From: Shimazuella soli
GTDB lineage: Bacteria; Bacillota; Bacilli; Thermoactinomycetales; Thermoactinomycetaceae
Direction of reading: 5' to 3'
Length of the DNA: 64,000 bases
NCBI RefSeq assembly: GCF_022511585.1
Contig: NZ_JAKWBN010000001.1
Location: 420,269 to 484,268, forward strand
The position numbers were made by a program, and so were the translations under genes. The notes beneath the pieces were generated by a model. It saw only the letters and a list, made by a program, of their open reading frames with translations, did no database searches and was not told the DNA's origin. Within the stretch, counting starts at the first letter, position 1; each line of letters begins with the position of its first letter. This document shows, piece after piece, positions 43,361-51,428 of this stretch.

Positions 43361-43714
43361 ACGATTGCATTTGATACGGTGAACTACTTATTGGCTTACT
43401 TAAGTAGAGAAATGTCAGGAGTAAAAGGAAATCCGCTTGATCCTTTGAATCGTCCAGGACTAAAAGAATTAGAGCAGCAAGAAGTACCACTTGAGACGAA
43501 AACAAAGATGCTGGGGTTAGTTGGCGGGCTAGAAGATGATGAGAAAAGACAGCTTATCCATGAGATACTGTCGCCACTGGGTCAAAACCTGATGGTAACG
43601 CCAAAAGAAGTGGATGATTTTATTAATGATATGGCGAAAGTGATAGCAACAGGATTAAACTGCGCTTTACATGAAGCAGTGACGATGGACAATGTTGTAA
43701 CACATATGCATTAA
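43334..43714 (+). CDS. gpr: GPR spore germination endopeptidase, 3' part (gene split by insertion)
   Basis: This segment encodes the C-terminal third of GPR: GVPTVVDAVTIAFDTVNYLL, LVGGLEDDEKRQLIHEILSP, then GQNLMVTPKEVDDFINDMAK, ending before a TAA at 43712-43714. It has no start codon or ribosome binding site of its own. An in-frame ATG at 43256 would add recombinase-derived residues. It is intact and in the frame needed to continue the 5' part at 34905-35623, and shows no decay, which argues that the gene is or was recently restorable. spoIIP follows in the normal order. Confidence 0.92.
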   Translation, partial: GVPTVVDAVTIAFDTVNYLLAYLSREMSGVKGNPLDPLNRPGLKELEQQEVPLETKTKMLGLVGGLEDDEKRQLIHEILSPLGQNLMVTPKEVDDFINDMAKVIATGLNCALHEAVTMDNVVTHMH

Positions 43715-43767
43715 TAACAGTAGGGAAAAATTCGTTGTATCTATGAACGGATTTTCTATATTGGGGC

Positions 43768-43803
43768 AGGGCTTCCTGCGAACCGAAGTTCACTGAAAGC
43801 CCT
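43768..43803 (-). terminator. Hairpin with UUCG-type loop after orphan ORF 3
   Basis: On the minus strand an imperfect stem, AGGGCTT...AAGCCCT with GAAC/GTTC inside, closes on a TTCG loop. It lies beyond the stop of the GC-rich ORF. There is no T-run. Confidence 0.5.
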
Positions 43804-43816
43804 ACGATCCCCTACC

Positions 43817-44245
43817 TCAGGCGGTTCTGGTTTGCATCTCCCGCCTCTGCTGTCGGTAGTACCGAATCAGCTCTGAGAAGTGAGGGACGAACAGATACAC
43901 GAGATCGTCCCATTCGCCTACAACCCTTGCTCCATTTGCCCGGGCATAGGCGAGCTGGATGATCAGCTTCGACTTGCCGTGCTGAAGGGGGAACTCTTCT
44001 CCAGTGAGTCCCATCAGGGCAAGTTGTTCCTCACTCCAGTCCGGGCACTTGCCAATGTGTACACCTCGGGCAAGAAGCACGGGGGCAAGTTGGAGAACAT
44101 TACGGAGTTCGATGATGTGACCACGATACTTGTTGTACTTCCTCATCTCTTGCAGAAGCAGCTTCAGCTCCCTACGAAGCTGAATGTTCTCTTGGTGCAA
44201 CTCCTCGAAGGAGGGGGTCTCAGCTTCAGCTACCAGAATGGTCAT
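43817..44245 (-). CDS. Isolated GC-rich orphan ORF 3 (142 aa)
   Basis: A 142-residue soluble protein starting MTILVAEAETPSFEELHQEN, with an N-terminal coiled-coil-like helix (about residues 12-45) and a compact C-terminal part (KCPDWSEEQLALMGLTGEEF, VVGEWDDLVYLFVPHFSELI). GAAAGGT precedes the ATG. GC content and codons (CTT/CTC, GCC, AAG, CAG) differ strongly from spoIIP and gpr around it. It is flanked by a 9-base inverted repeat, ATCCCCTAC (43807-43815) and GTAGGGGAT (44264-44272). It sits between the gpr stop and the gpr terminator. Function unknown. Confidence 0.6.
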   Translation of the reverse strand: MTILVAEAETPSFEELHQENIQLRRELKLLLQEMRKYNKYRGHIIELRNVLQLAPVLLARGVHIGKCPDWSEEQLALMGLTGEEFPLQHGKSKLIIQLAYARANGARVVGEWDDLVYLFVPHFSELIRYYRQQRREMQTRTA

Positions 44246-44276
44246 GTTATCTGACCTTTCACTGTAGGGGATTTAG

Positions 44277-44474
44277 TTGGTCAAAGTAATTATAAAGGAA
44301 ATCACCTGTAAGATAAATAGAAATTTACAGGTTAATTTCGAAATCATTTATCATTTGTTGAACGAGTTATTACCATTTGGGAAGAAAATTGAAATTGTAA
44401 ATGTAAGAAGCTCTTTTTTTACAGATTTAGATGCTATTTTATTTAGTAGTGTTTTTGTTGTAGATGTTCTTTGA
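44277..44474 (+). CDS. Possible 65-aa protein, weakly supported
   Basis: An open frame from TTG at 44277 (or internal starts) to 44474, hydrophobic at its C-terminus (SSVFVVDVL), between orphan ORF 3 and the terminator that precedes spoIIP. It has no good ribosome binding site and no recognised motif. It may be chance or a remnant of sequence originally downstream of gpr. Confidence 0.2.
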   Translation: MVKVIIKEITCKINRNLQVNFEIIYHLLNELLPFGKKIEIVNVRSSFFTDLDAILFSSVFVVDVL

Positions 44475-44490
44475 GAAGAATAAAACGCAG

Positions 44491-44520
44491 AAGGGATACC
44501 GATAGTGGTATCCCTTTTTC
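44491..44520 (+). terminator. Terminator (originally of gpr)
   Basis: AAGGGATACC and GGTATCCCTT form a perfect stem followed by TTTTC, 780 bases after the gpr stop. The distance is explained by the intervening orphan ORF. Confidence 0.85.
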
Positions 44521-44648
44521 TATGTAAATATGAAATTTGTCGGCGGGCGGGTTAGCTATCTTTCTCCTTTTCTATTTTTTCGTTCTACTCTCTCAATCTC
44601 TCTCATAGGTATTGATAGAAAAGAAAGTGCACGGATGGGGGAGTCAGG

Positions 44649-45779
44649 ATGAAGCGGACGCAATTTCGCATGGAGACATATAACCTATCAGATCCTAGAT
44701 ATCGGCGAATGTTCGTTATTTTTATGATGAGTACGGCTGGCCTTTTCTTGGTGTTGGGTGTCTTTTTTGTTTTTCAAACGGAGTCGAATCATAACTCACA
44801 ATTGGGGAAAGTTACTTCCAATATAACTTCAAGGACACTACTTCAAGTAATGAGTGATAACGTTCCTTATTTGCAGGAAATGATTCACCGTCCAGGAAGT
44901 GAACAAATGGTATCACGTCTCTTTTTTGAAGTAATGACTAGTTTCGATCCTCAAGATCCTCGTACTTTTTTGAGCAATGAAATTCCTTTGTTTGCCCTAT
45001 TTGATACAGATATTGATACAGCGAGTAAAGATGTTACTTTTTCGGATGTTCCTATTGAGTCATCACCGCCTGCAAATCTAGAAGAACAAGTGATGAATCA
45101 GATCAAGAAACAAGAGCAAACCGAAAACAAACCTCCATCTACTACGGTAACAAGCCCAAAAGTAAAAAGGGTGTTTATCTATCACTCGCATTTCTCGGAG
45201 TCTTATATCCCGGAGCTCGATCAATCCAAAGGGATGAAGGCAAATGATGCGAACAAAAACATTACCTTGGTAGGCAAGCATCTTGCGGAAGATTTGGCCA
45301 AGATGGGGATAGGTTCTGTAGCATCACATGTTCCATATCCATATCAAGGGGCTTATAATGCATCCCGCAAGACAGTAGTTCAAGCATTAAAAGAGTACGA
45401 TCATTTAATGTATCTAATTGACATCCATCGAGACTCCCAGCGGCGTAAAAAGACCACCATTACGATTAAAGGAAAAACGTATGCAAGACTCGCTTTTGTT
45501 GTGGGAGGAGCAAGTAAGCATTATACAGACAATTTAAAATTGGCTCGTTCCATGTACAAAGATATCAATAAAATTGCTCCTGGATTAGTCAGAGGTGTCT
45601 TTATCAAGCCGAGGACGATGGGGACAAATGGTGAGTATAACCAATCGTTGTCCAAAGGGTGTATTCTTGTGGAAATAGGCGGAATTGATAATAATTTCCA
45701 AGAAGTGTATCGATCGACAGATATATTGGCAAAAGTGTTAAGAGAACGAATTTCAGATGCAATTCCTGTTCAAAAATAG
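44649..45779 (+). CDS. spoIIP: Stage II sporulation protein P
   Basis: A peptidoglycan amidase/endopeptidase of the SpoIID-SpoIIM-SpoIIP engulfment machine, anchored in the mother-cell membrane. It has an N-terminal membrane segment (about residues 22-42, IFMMSTAGLFLVLGVFFVF), a variable linker, then the catalytic domain with FIYHSHFSESYIPE, LMYLIDIHRDSQRR and a late CILVEIGGIDNNFQE, which supply the zinc ligands and glutamate of the family. Length (376 aa) is normal. The ATG has GGGGGAG upstream. Position after gpr is as in B. subtilis. Confidence 0.95.
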   Translation: MKRTQFRMETYNLSDPRYRRMFVIFMMSTAGLFLVLGVFFVFQTESNHNSQLGKVTSNITSRTLLQVMSDNVPYLQEMIHRPGSEQMVSRLFFEVMTSFDPQDPRTFLSNEIPLFALFDTDIDTASKDVTFSDVPIESSPPANLEEQVMNQIKKQEQTENKPPSTTVTSPKVKRVFIYHSHFSESYIPELDQSKGMKANDANKNITLVGKHLAEDLAKMGIGSVASHVPYPYQGAYNASRKTVVQALKEYDHLMYLIDIHRDSQRRKKTTITIKGKTYARLAFVVGGASKHYTDNLKLARSMYKDINKIAPGLVRGVFIKPRTMGTNGEYNQSLSKGCILVEIGGIDNNFQEVYRSTDILAKVLRERISDAIPVQK

Positions 45780-45794
45780 AGAGGATGAAGCCAA

Positions 45795-46130
45795 ATGCGA
45801 TATTCTATCCAGATCATGAGCCTTGCCCTTGTGCTGTTGATAGGAGTATTTGTCGGTATTGATTCAGCAGAAAAAAATATTCAAAAAATGCAAGGTATCG
45901 AAGGAGCTCCGAGGGCAGTTCAGTTGAGCAGCAAGGGCGATAAATTGGAGCTAAATGTACTGGGACAAGTAGTAAAATCTAATAAAATCAACCCTGTGCA
46001 AGTACAAAAAGTACAAAAGACAATTACCCAGAGTGAAAATGTCTTATCCAATATTGGAAATGCGATTGGTTCCAATATGCGCTACTATTCCAGAATGATG
46101 TTGAGTGCCGTCTTCGCATGGACTAAATAA
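45795..46130 (+). CDS. yqxA: YqxA-family protein (DUF3679)
   Basis: A 111-residue protein with an N-terminal membrane segment (IMSLALVLLIGVFVGID) and a polar remainder containing IQKMQGIEGAPRAVQL. It lies 15 bases after spoIIP, the position of yqxA between spoIIP and lepA in B. subtilis. Its function is not established; co-transcription with spoIIP suggests a sporulation context. Confidence 0.8.
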   Translation: MRYSIQIMSLALVLLIGVFVGIDSAEKNIQKMQGIEGAPRAVQLSSKGDKLELNVLGQVVKSNKINPVQVQKVQKTITQSENVLSNIGNAIGSNMRYYSRMMLSAVFAWTK

Positions 46131-46162
46131 ATAATTTAATTACAATAATTTAAAATTTTATT

Positions 46163-46193
46163 GAAAAGTCGGCTAAAAAAGTCGACTTTTTTT
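46163..46193 (+). terminator. Terminator of spoIIP-yqxA
   Basis: AAAGTCG and CGACTTT across a 10-base loop, followed by TTTTTTG. Confidence 0.8.
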
Positions 46194-46296
46194 GTATTTC
46201 GAGTTCCTAATGTATATACAGATAACAGTGGATCATTTATTATGAAAATAAGTAGCACCATTTTTTACTTATATATAGAGAGATGGGTGAGGTTTG

Positions 46297-47022
46297 ATGA
46301 AGGCTGTTAAGTGGATGAGTATTCTCACTGCTTTAGCTTTGGTCTTTACCGTTTTGGCCGGCTTTGGAGCGGCTAATAGTTCGTATGCGGCTGGTGGTCC
46401 TGATGATTACAAAATCGAAATCAACAAGACAACCAATTACCTTTACTTGTACAACAAATACGGTAAGGTAATCAAGACATACCGAGTTGCAACTGGAAAA
46501 ACCAAAGCGTTAACACCTGAGGGAACATTTGAAATTATCATCAAAATCAACCAACCCGGTTGGAAAGGTATTCCTGGGGGAGATCCCAGAAATCCACTAG
46601 GTCCAAGATGGCTTGGTTTACAAGTTGGCGGTGATAATGGCCGTACGTATGGTATTCACGGAACCAACCAACCATCTTCCATTGGAACACATGCATCACA
46701 TGGTTGCGTTCGGATGTACAGTAACCAAGTTATTGAGCTTTACAACACAGTAGGAACAGGTACATTGGTATGGATTCATACTGGCAAAAGTGATGGAATC
46801 TGGCACGGGAAACATCGTACTTCTAAACCAAGCCCTGCTGGTAAACTAACAGTTTCCGTCAGTGCTGCAAATATCCGTGCTGCTGCTTCTCTAAAAGCAA
46901 AAGTTTTACAAGTAGTACCTCGCGGAACTGTCCTTAACAAAGTTGGAGTGGTTGGCGACTTCTACAAAATCAAACTAAAAAGCGGTGCATATGCATACGT
47001 GCATAAATCAGTAGTAAGATAA
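46297..47022 (+). CDS. Secreted L,D-transpeptidase with C-terminal SH3 domain
   Basis: A YkuD-type enzyme forming 3-3 crosslinks or attaching proteins to peptidoglycan. A signal peptide (residues 1-31, ending NSSYAAG) precedes the catalytic domain with IEINKTTNYLYLYNKYGKVI and the active-site motif HGTNQPSSIGTHASHGCVRM (catalytic Cys, His and Arg). After a Lys/Pro linker comes a bacterial SH3 domain (VSVSAANIRAAASLKAKVL). The ATG at 46297 has GGGTGAGG upstream. It has its own terminator and interrupts the usual yqxA-lepA order, so it is an accessory insertion. Confidence 0.93.
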   Translation: MKAVKWMSILTALALVFTVLAGFGAANSSYAAGGPDDYKIEINKTTNYLYLYNKYGKVIKTYRVATGKTKALTPEGTFEIIIKINQPGWKGIPGGDPRNPLGPRWLGLQVGGDNGRTYGIHGTNQPSSIGTHASHGCVRMYSNQVIELYNTVGTGTLVWIHTGKSDGIWHGKHRTSKPSPAGKLTVSVSAANIRAAASLKAKVLQVVPRGTVLNKVGVVGDFYKIKLKSGAYAYVHKSVVR

Positions 47023-47032
47023 AACTTAGAAA

Positions 47033-47062
47033 AAAACGCTCACAGCAAGGGGGCGTTTTTTT
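47033..47062 (+). terminator. Terminator of the L,D-transpeptidase gene
   Basis: AACGCTC and GGGCGTT pair across a 9-base loop, followed by TTTTTTT. Confidence 0.8.
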
Positions 47063-47100
47063 ATGTAGCCTTTTGCAAAGGCTACAATAAACGAATACCA

Positions 47101-47130
47101 TTGCTTGCTTTCCTTACAGCCTGCTATAAT
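47101..47130 (+). promoter_or_regulatory. Likely sigma-A promoter of lepA-hemW
   Basis: TTGCTT (47101-47106), an 18-base spacer and a perfect TATAAT (47125-47130), 46 bases before the lepA ATG. Confidence 0.6.
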
Positions 47131-47176
47131 GATACAATGCAGTCTTGCTCTATAGGCTAGCAGGGAGGATTAACGG

Positions 47177-48982
47177 ATGAATAAACAATCGCAAATACGT
47201 AATTTTTCCATTATCGCACACATCGACCACGGAAAATCAACGTTAGCTGATCGAATCCTTGATTTTACAGGGGCACTCTCTGAGCGAGAGAAACAAGATC
47301 AGTTTTTAGATAAGATGGATTTAGAGAGAGAACGTGGCATTACCATTAAGCTACAGTCAGTACGTCTCCCTTATCGAGCAAAAGATGGGCAGGAGTACAT
47401 ATTGAATTTAATCGATACACCTGGTCATGTTGATTTTTCATATGAAGTATCACGAAGTTTGCAAGCTTGTGAAGGCGCTCTACTCGTTGTAGACGCAGCG
47501 CAAGGTGTCGAGGCACAAACATTAGCAAATGTATACCTTGCATTGGAAAATGATCTGGAAATCATTCCAGTCATCAACAAGATTGATTTGCCTAGTGCAG
47601 ATCCAGAGCGTGTAAAGGAAGAAGTAGAAGAAGTTATTGGTTTAGATGCTAGTGATGCCGTCCTTGCTTCAGCAAAAGCGGGTATCGGCATAGAAGATAT
47701 TTTAGAGCAAATTGTTGCGAAAGTACCAGCACCTGCTGGAGACACTGAAGCTCCTCTACAAGCACTCATTTTTGATTCTTTCTATGATGCCTACAAAGGT
47801 GTAATCGTTTATATGAGGGTTGTTCAAGGAACGATACGCAAAGGCATGAAGATCAAGATGATGGCGACAGGCAAAACTTTTGAAGTATTGGAAGTAGGAG
47901 CTTACAATCCGCATCCTGTCTCCATGGATGAATTATCTGTTGGGGAAGTTGGTTTTGTGGTAGCAAGTATTAAAAATGTAAAAGATACTCGAGTTGGAGA
48001 TACGATAACGGATGCTACTAACCCGGCACCCGAACCTCTTCCTGGTTACCGTAAAACAAACCCAATGGTATTCTGTGGATTGTATCCAGTGGATTCTTCC
48101 CAATACGAAGATTTGCGAGAAGCATTGGAAAAACTGGAATTAAATGATGCATCTTTGGCCTATGAACCAGAAACCTCTAATGCCCTTGGATTTGGATTTC
48201 GTTGTGGCTTTTTGGGTTTGCTTCATATGGAGATCATCCAAGAAAGAATAGAACGAGAGTTTCAAATATCCCTTATCACTACAGCTCCAAGTGTTGTTTA
48301 CCAAGTCTACTTAACAGATGGAACTTCTATTCAGATAGAAAATCCAACATTGATGCCTCCTGTTCAAAAGATTGATCATGTAGAAGAACCATATGTACGA
48401 GCAGGCATTATGGTGCCCAATGATTTCGTTGGTACCGTTATGGAGCTCTGCCAAAACAAACGTGGTCAATACATCGACATGAAGTATTTGGATACTAATC
48501 GTGTGAATTTACAGTACGACTTACCGTTGTCTGAGATTGTCTATGATTTCTTTGACCTCTTAAAATCAAGCACCAAAGGTTATGCATCTTTTGACTATGA
48601 ACTAATCGGGAATAAGACTTCGGACTTGGTGAAGATGGATGTTTTATTAAATGGAGAAGTAGTAGATGCCCTTTCCTTTATCGTTCACCGCAATCGTGCC
48701 CAACATCGTGGACGTTTGCTGGTAGAAAAGTTGAAAAAACTGATTCCAAGACAAATGTTTGAAATACCGATCCAAGCGGCAATTGGCAATAAAGTGGTAG
48801 CACGAGAGAACATTAGCGCCATTCGTAAAAATGTACTGGCTAAGTGTTATGGTGGAGATATAAGCCGTAAGCGCAAACTGTTGGAAAAGCAAAAAGAAGG
48901 TAAAAAGCGGATGAAAGCTGTTGGTAGTGTAGAGGTTCCGCAGGAAGCATTTATGGCAGTTCTTAAAATGGAGGAGAAGTAA
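47177..48982 (+). CDS. lepA: Elongation factor 4 (LepA)
   Basis: A ribosome-associated GTPase that acts on stalled or mispositioned ribosomes. The 601-aa length is standard. G motifs are visible: [15 protein letters not shown] (P-loop), [16 protein letters not shown] and NKIDLP. The LepA-specific C-terminal domain has [21 protein letters not shown] and [20 protein letters not shown]. It ends one base before the hemW start codon, so the two genes are coupled. Confidence 0.98.
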   Translation: MNKQSQIRNFSIIAHIDHGKSTLADRILDFTGALSEREKQDQFLDKMDLERERGITIKLQSVRLPYRAKDGQEYILNLIDTPGHVDFSYEVSRSLQACEGALLVVDAAQGVEAQTLANVYLALENDLEIIPVINKIDLPSADPERVKEEVEEVIGLDASDAVLASAKAGIGIEDILEQIVAKVPAPAGDTEAPLQALIFDSFYDAYKGVIVYMRVVQGTIRKGMKIKMMATGKTFEVLEVGAYNPHPVSMDELSVGEVGFVVASIKNVKDTRVGDTITDATNPAPEPLPGYRKTNPMVFCGLYPVDSSQYEDLREALEKLELNDASLAYEPETSNALGFGFRCGFLGLLHMEIIQERIEREFQISLITTAPSVVYQVYLTDGTSIQIENPTLMPPVQKIDHVEEPYVRAGIMVPNDFVGTVMELCQNKRGQYIDMKYLDTNRVNLQYDLPLSEIVYDFFDLLKSSTKGYASFDYELIGNKTSDLVKMDVLLNGEVVDALSFIVHRNRAQHRGRLLVEKLKKLIPRQMFEIPIQAAIGNKVVARENISAIRKNVLAKCYGGDISRKRKLLEKQKEGKKRMKAVGSVEVPQEAFMAVLKMEEK

Positions 48983-50125
48983 GTGTTATCCCCTAAAGCG
49001 GTTTATATTCACATCCCATTTTGCGCTACGAAATGTCATTATTGTGATTTTACCGCTTATGTTGTAGATGGACAGCCAGTGGATGACTATATCGATGCTT
49101 TGGAAAAAGAGATCGAAATGACCGTGAAAGATGCTCCTCCTGGCAAGTTAGACAGCATATTTATCGGTGGAGGGACTCCGACAGTCTTGACTCCCGTTCA
49201 GATGGAAAAGTTACTCCGTATGATTCAAAGTTACTTTCCAAACTGGTCCTCCACTATTGAATATACAATGGAAGCAAATCCAGGAACGACCTCTAGCGAG
49301 TTACTCTCGGTTATGAGAGCAGGCGGAGTAAACCGTTTAAGTTTTGGTGCACAGACCTTCGAGCCGCATTTGCTGAGGGACATTGGAAGATCACATGGAG
49401 TAAGCGAAATTGCTACAAGCGTAAAAGATGCAAGGTATGCAGGTTTCACGAATATCTCACTTGATTTAATGTTTGGTTTACCAAATCAAACAGTAGAGCA
49501 AGTGAGAGACACATTGGAACGTGCAGTAGCATTATCTGTCGATCATTTCTCTTGTTACAGTTTAAAAGTAGAAGAAGGAACACTATTTTATCATTTGGAA
49601 GAGCGCGGGCAGCTGCCATTGCCGACAGAGGATGCGGAGTATGCGATGTATCAATTAATTCGTGACTATTTGCTTCAGCAAGGATATGTTCAATATGAAG
49701 TCAGTAATTTTTCTAAACCAGGCAGATCCAGCAAGCATAATTCCACTTATTGGAGAAATGAAGCCTATTATGGGTTTGGGGCTGGTGCTCATGGTTATGT
49801 AAATCATATTCGGCATGCAAATGTAAAAGGCATTACGGAATACATTGGACGCATAGACAATGGAGAACGCCCGATTTTACAACAGAATAAAATAGACATC
49901 CAAGAACAAATGGAAAATTACTTTATTCTTGGTTTAAGACTTTTGGCAGGAGTTAGTTTGAAACAATTTGAACAACAGTATGGATTACCTGCTGATAAAG
50001 TTTTTAAGGAAGCAATTGAAACATTAGTAAAGAAACAGTTTCTTATCATAGAAGATGATACTCTCCGACTTACCGAACAAGGTTTGTTATTTGGGAATGA
50101 TGTTTTTGCCCAATTTCTATACTGA
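48983..50125 (+). CDS. hemW: HemW-type radical SAM heme chaperone
   Basis: Formerly annotated as oxygen-independent coproporphyrinogen oxidase (hemN). The 380-aa length and N-terminal VYIHIPFCATKCHYCDF (CxxxCxxC binding the 4Fe-4S cluster), then FIGGGTPTVL and RLSFGAQTFEPHLL, fit HemW, a heme-trafficking protein. It lacks the longer N-terminus of true HemN. The GTG at 48983 follows directly on the lepA stop, with GGAGGAG inside lepA as its ribosome binding site. It precedes hrcA as in other Bacillales. Confidence 0.93.
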   Translation: MLSPKAVYIHIPFCATKCHYCDFTAYVVDGQPVDDYIDALEKEIEMTVKDAPPGKLDSIFIGGGTPTVLTPVQMEKLLRMIQSYFPNWSSTIEYTMEANPGTTSSELLSVMRAGGVNRLSFGAQTFEPHLLRDIGRSHGVSEIATSVKDARYAGFTNISLDLMFGLPNQTVEQVRDTLERAVALSVDHFSCYSLKVEEGTLFYHLEERGQLPLPTEDAEYAMYQLIRDYLLQQGYVQYEVSNFSKPGRSSKHNSTYWRNEAYYGFGAGAHGYVNHIRHANVKGITEYIGRIDNGERPILQQNKIDIQEQMENYFILGLRLLAGVSLKQFEQQYGLPADKVFKEAIETLVKKQFLIIEDDTLRLTEQGLLFGNDVFAQFLY

Positions 50126-50130
50126 TATCA

Positions 50131-50198
50131 TTGACACAGAATCAGTGGTTTGATAACTTAAAGGGTAGATTTTAGCACTCAGAATAAACGAGTGCTAA
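50131..50198 (+). promoter_or_regulatory. Heat-shock promoter with CIRCE operator
   Basis: TTGACA (50131-50136), a 17-base spacer and TAACTT (50154-50159) are followed at 50172-50198 by a perfect CIRCE element, TTAGCACTC-N9-GAGTGCTAA. HrcA bound here would repress hrcA and the following chaperone genes until heat shock. Confidence 0.93.
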
Positions 50199-50208
50199 TA
50201 AAGAAAAC

Positions 50209-50295
50209 TTGCCGTGTGTCTTGCCTTACAAGGCGATGACGGAGGCATAGTTGCACTTATGTAGATAAGATTTATGCCATCTTATCTACCAAGTT
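50209..50295 (+). repeat. Dispersed intergenic repeat, copy B (in the hrcA 5' UTR)
   Basis: Blocks in order are TGTGTCTTGCCTT, AAGGCGATGACGGAGGC, TAGTTGCACTTAT and a hairpin of GTAGATAAGAT (50261-50271) and ATCTTATCTAC (50279-50289), then CAAGTT. It lies between the CIRCE operator and the hrcA ribosome binding site, so it is part of the transcript leader. Confidence 0.75.
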
Positions 50296-50308
50296 AGGAG
50301 GGAGGCAG

Positions 50309-51319
50309 ATGTTAACTGAGCGGCAAAAAAAGATTCTCTGGGCAATCGTAGATGAATACATCCTATCAGCAGAACCTGTTGGTTCCCGTACTGTGTCAAA
50401 AAAAGAAGGGGTTGGATTTAGCCCTGCTACTGTGCGAAATGAAATGGCTGATTTAGAAGAGATGGGTTTTTTGGAGCAACCGCACACATCTGCCGGACGT
50501 ATTCCTTCAGAAAAGGGATACCGCTCTTATGTTGATCATTTGCTGCATTCTCAAGTACAAAGAGACGAGTACAAAGCTGTTTGGATGCTAGATCCTATAA
50601 ATGTACTGGAGATGGAGATGCAAAGCGTTTCAGCCAAACTCTCGCAGCTTACGAATTATATGGCAATGATTGTAAGTCCTAAGTTAGTAGAAGGGCACTT
50701 GAAGCATCTTTCTATTGTGCCGATCAGTGACAACCTTGCAGTTTCTGTCATTGTCAGTGACAAAGGGCAAGTGGAGCAACATCAAATCTTTATACCTGAG
50801 GCTATTTCTTTATCCATGATCGAGGAACTGGTCAATTTGCTCAATTATCGGGTAATTGGTCTTCCACTTTCAAAATTGAATAAACTTGCTTTTAGCCAAA
50901 TTTATGATGATCTACATCACTTACTGTATCCTACTCAACTTGTTCCTACTATGCTTGAGCAACTATTTGAGTTTGAACATCCTGAACAAGTTTTTTTAAG
51001 CGGGACAACAAGGATGTTGGAACAACCTGAGTTCCGTGATGTCGATAAAGTTCGCGGGTTGCTCGATTTGGTAGAAGCAAACGAACAAGTTCTCCAACTC
51101 TTGGAGCCTTTAGAGCCAATGATACCAGGAGTACAAGTTCGAATTGGAAGTGAAATTTCACTTGATGGTGTTCAAGGATGTAGTGTGATAACTGCATCTT
51201 TTAAAGTGGATGAGGACCCTATTGGAACAATAGGGGTGTTAGGTCCCACAAGAATGGACTATGGTAAAGTAATATCCCTTATTGAAAGTTTTACTAAGTC
51301 AATCTCCAAGCGCAGTTAA
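50309..51319 (+). CDS. hrcA: Heat-inducible transcription repressor HrcA
   Basis: Repressor that binds CIRCE elements, its activity tuned by chaperonin. The 336-aa protein has an N-terminal winged helix (RQKKILWAIVDEYILSAEPV, GFSPATVRNEMADLEEMGFL, TSAGRIPSEKGYRSYVD) and a C-terminal GAF-like dimerisation domain ending in GPTRMDYGKVISLIE. AGGAGGGAGG precedes the ATG at 50309. It is the first gene of the heat-shock operon and lies just downstream of its own operator. Confidence 0.97.
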   Translation: MLTERQKKILWAIVDEYILSAEPVGSRTVSKKEGVGFSPATVRNEMADLEEMGFLEQPHTSAGRIPSEKGYRSYVDHLLHSQVQRDEYKAVWMLDPINVLEMEMQSVSAKLSQLTNYMAMIVSPKLVEGHLKHLSIVPISDNLAVSVIVSDKGQVEQHQIFIPEAISLSMIEELVNLLNYRVIGLPLSKLNKLAFSQIYDDLHHLLYPTQLVPTMLEQLFEFEHPEQVFLSGTTRMLEQPEFRDVDKVRGLLDLVEANEQVLQLLEPLEPMIPGVQVRIGSEISLDGVQGCSVITASFKVDEDPIGTIGVLGPTRMDYGKVISLIESFTKSISKRS

Positions 51320-51428
51320 GAAACTTAAAAAAACGTGAGCTTTAAAGCGTAGCCTGAATACTATATGCACCAAGAAACAATAAAGGATGTATCCTCGGTC
51401 CCCATGAAAGAAAGGAAGAGAAGGTTCA

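Noticed and set aside
43880-44254. Plus-strand ORF of 124 aa over orphan ORF 3
   Set aside because: The minus-strand frame has a ribosome binding site, a better composition and a downstream hairpin; the plus frame is its shadow.
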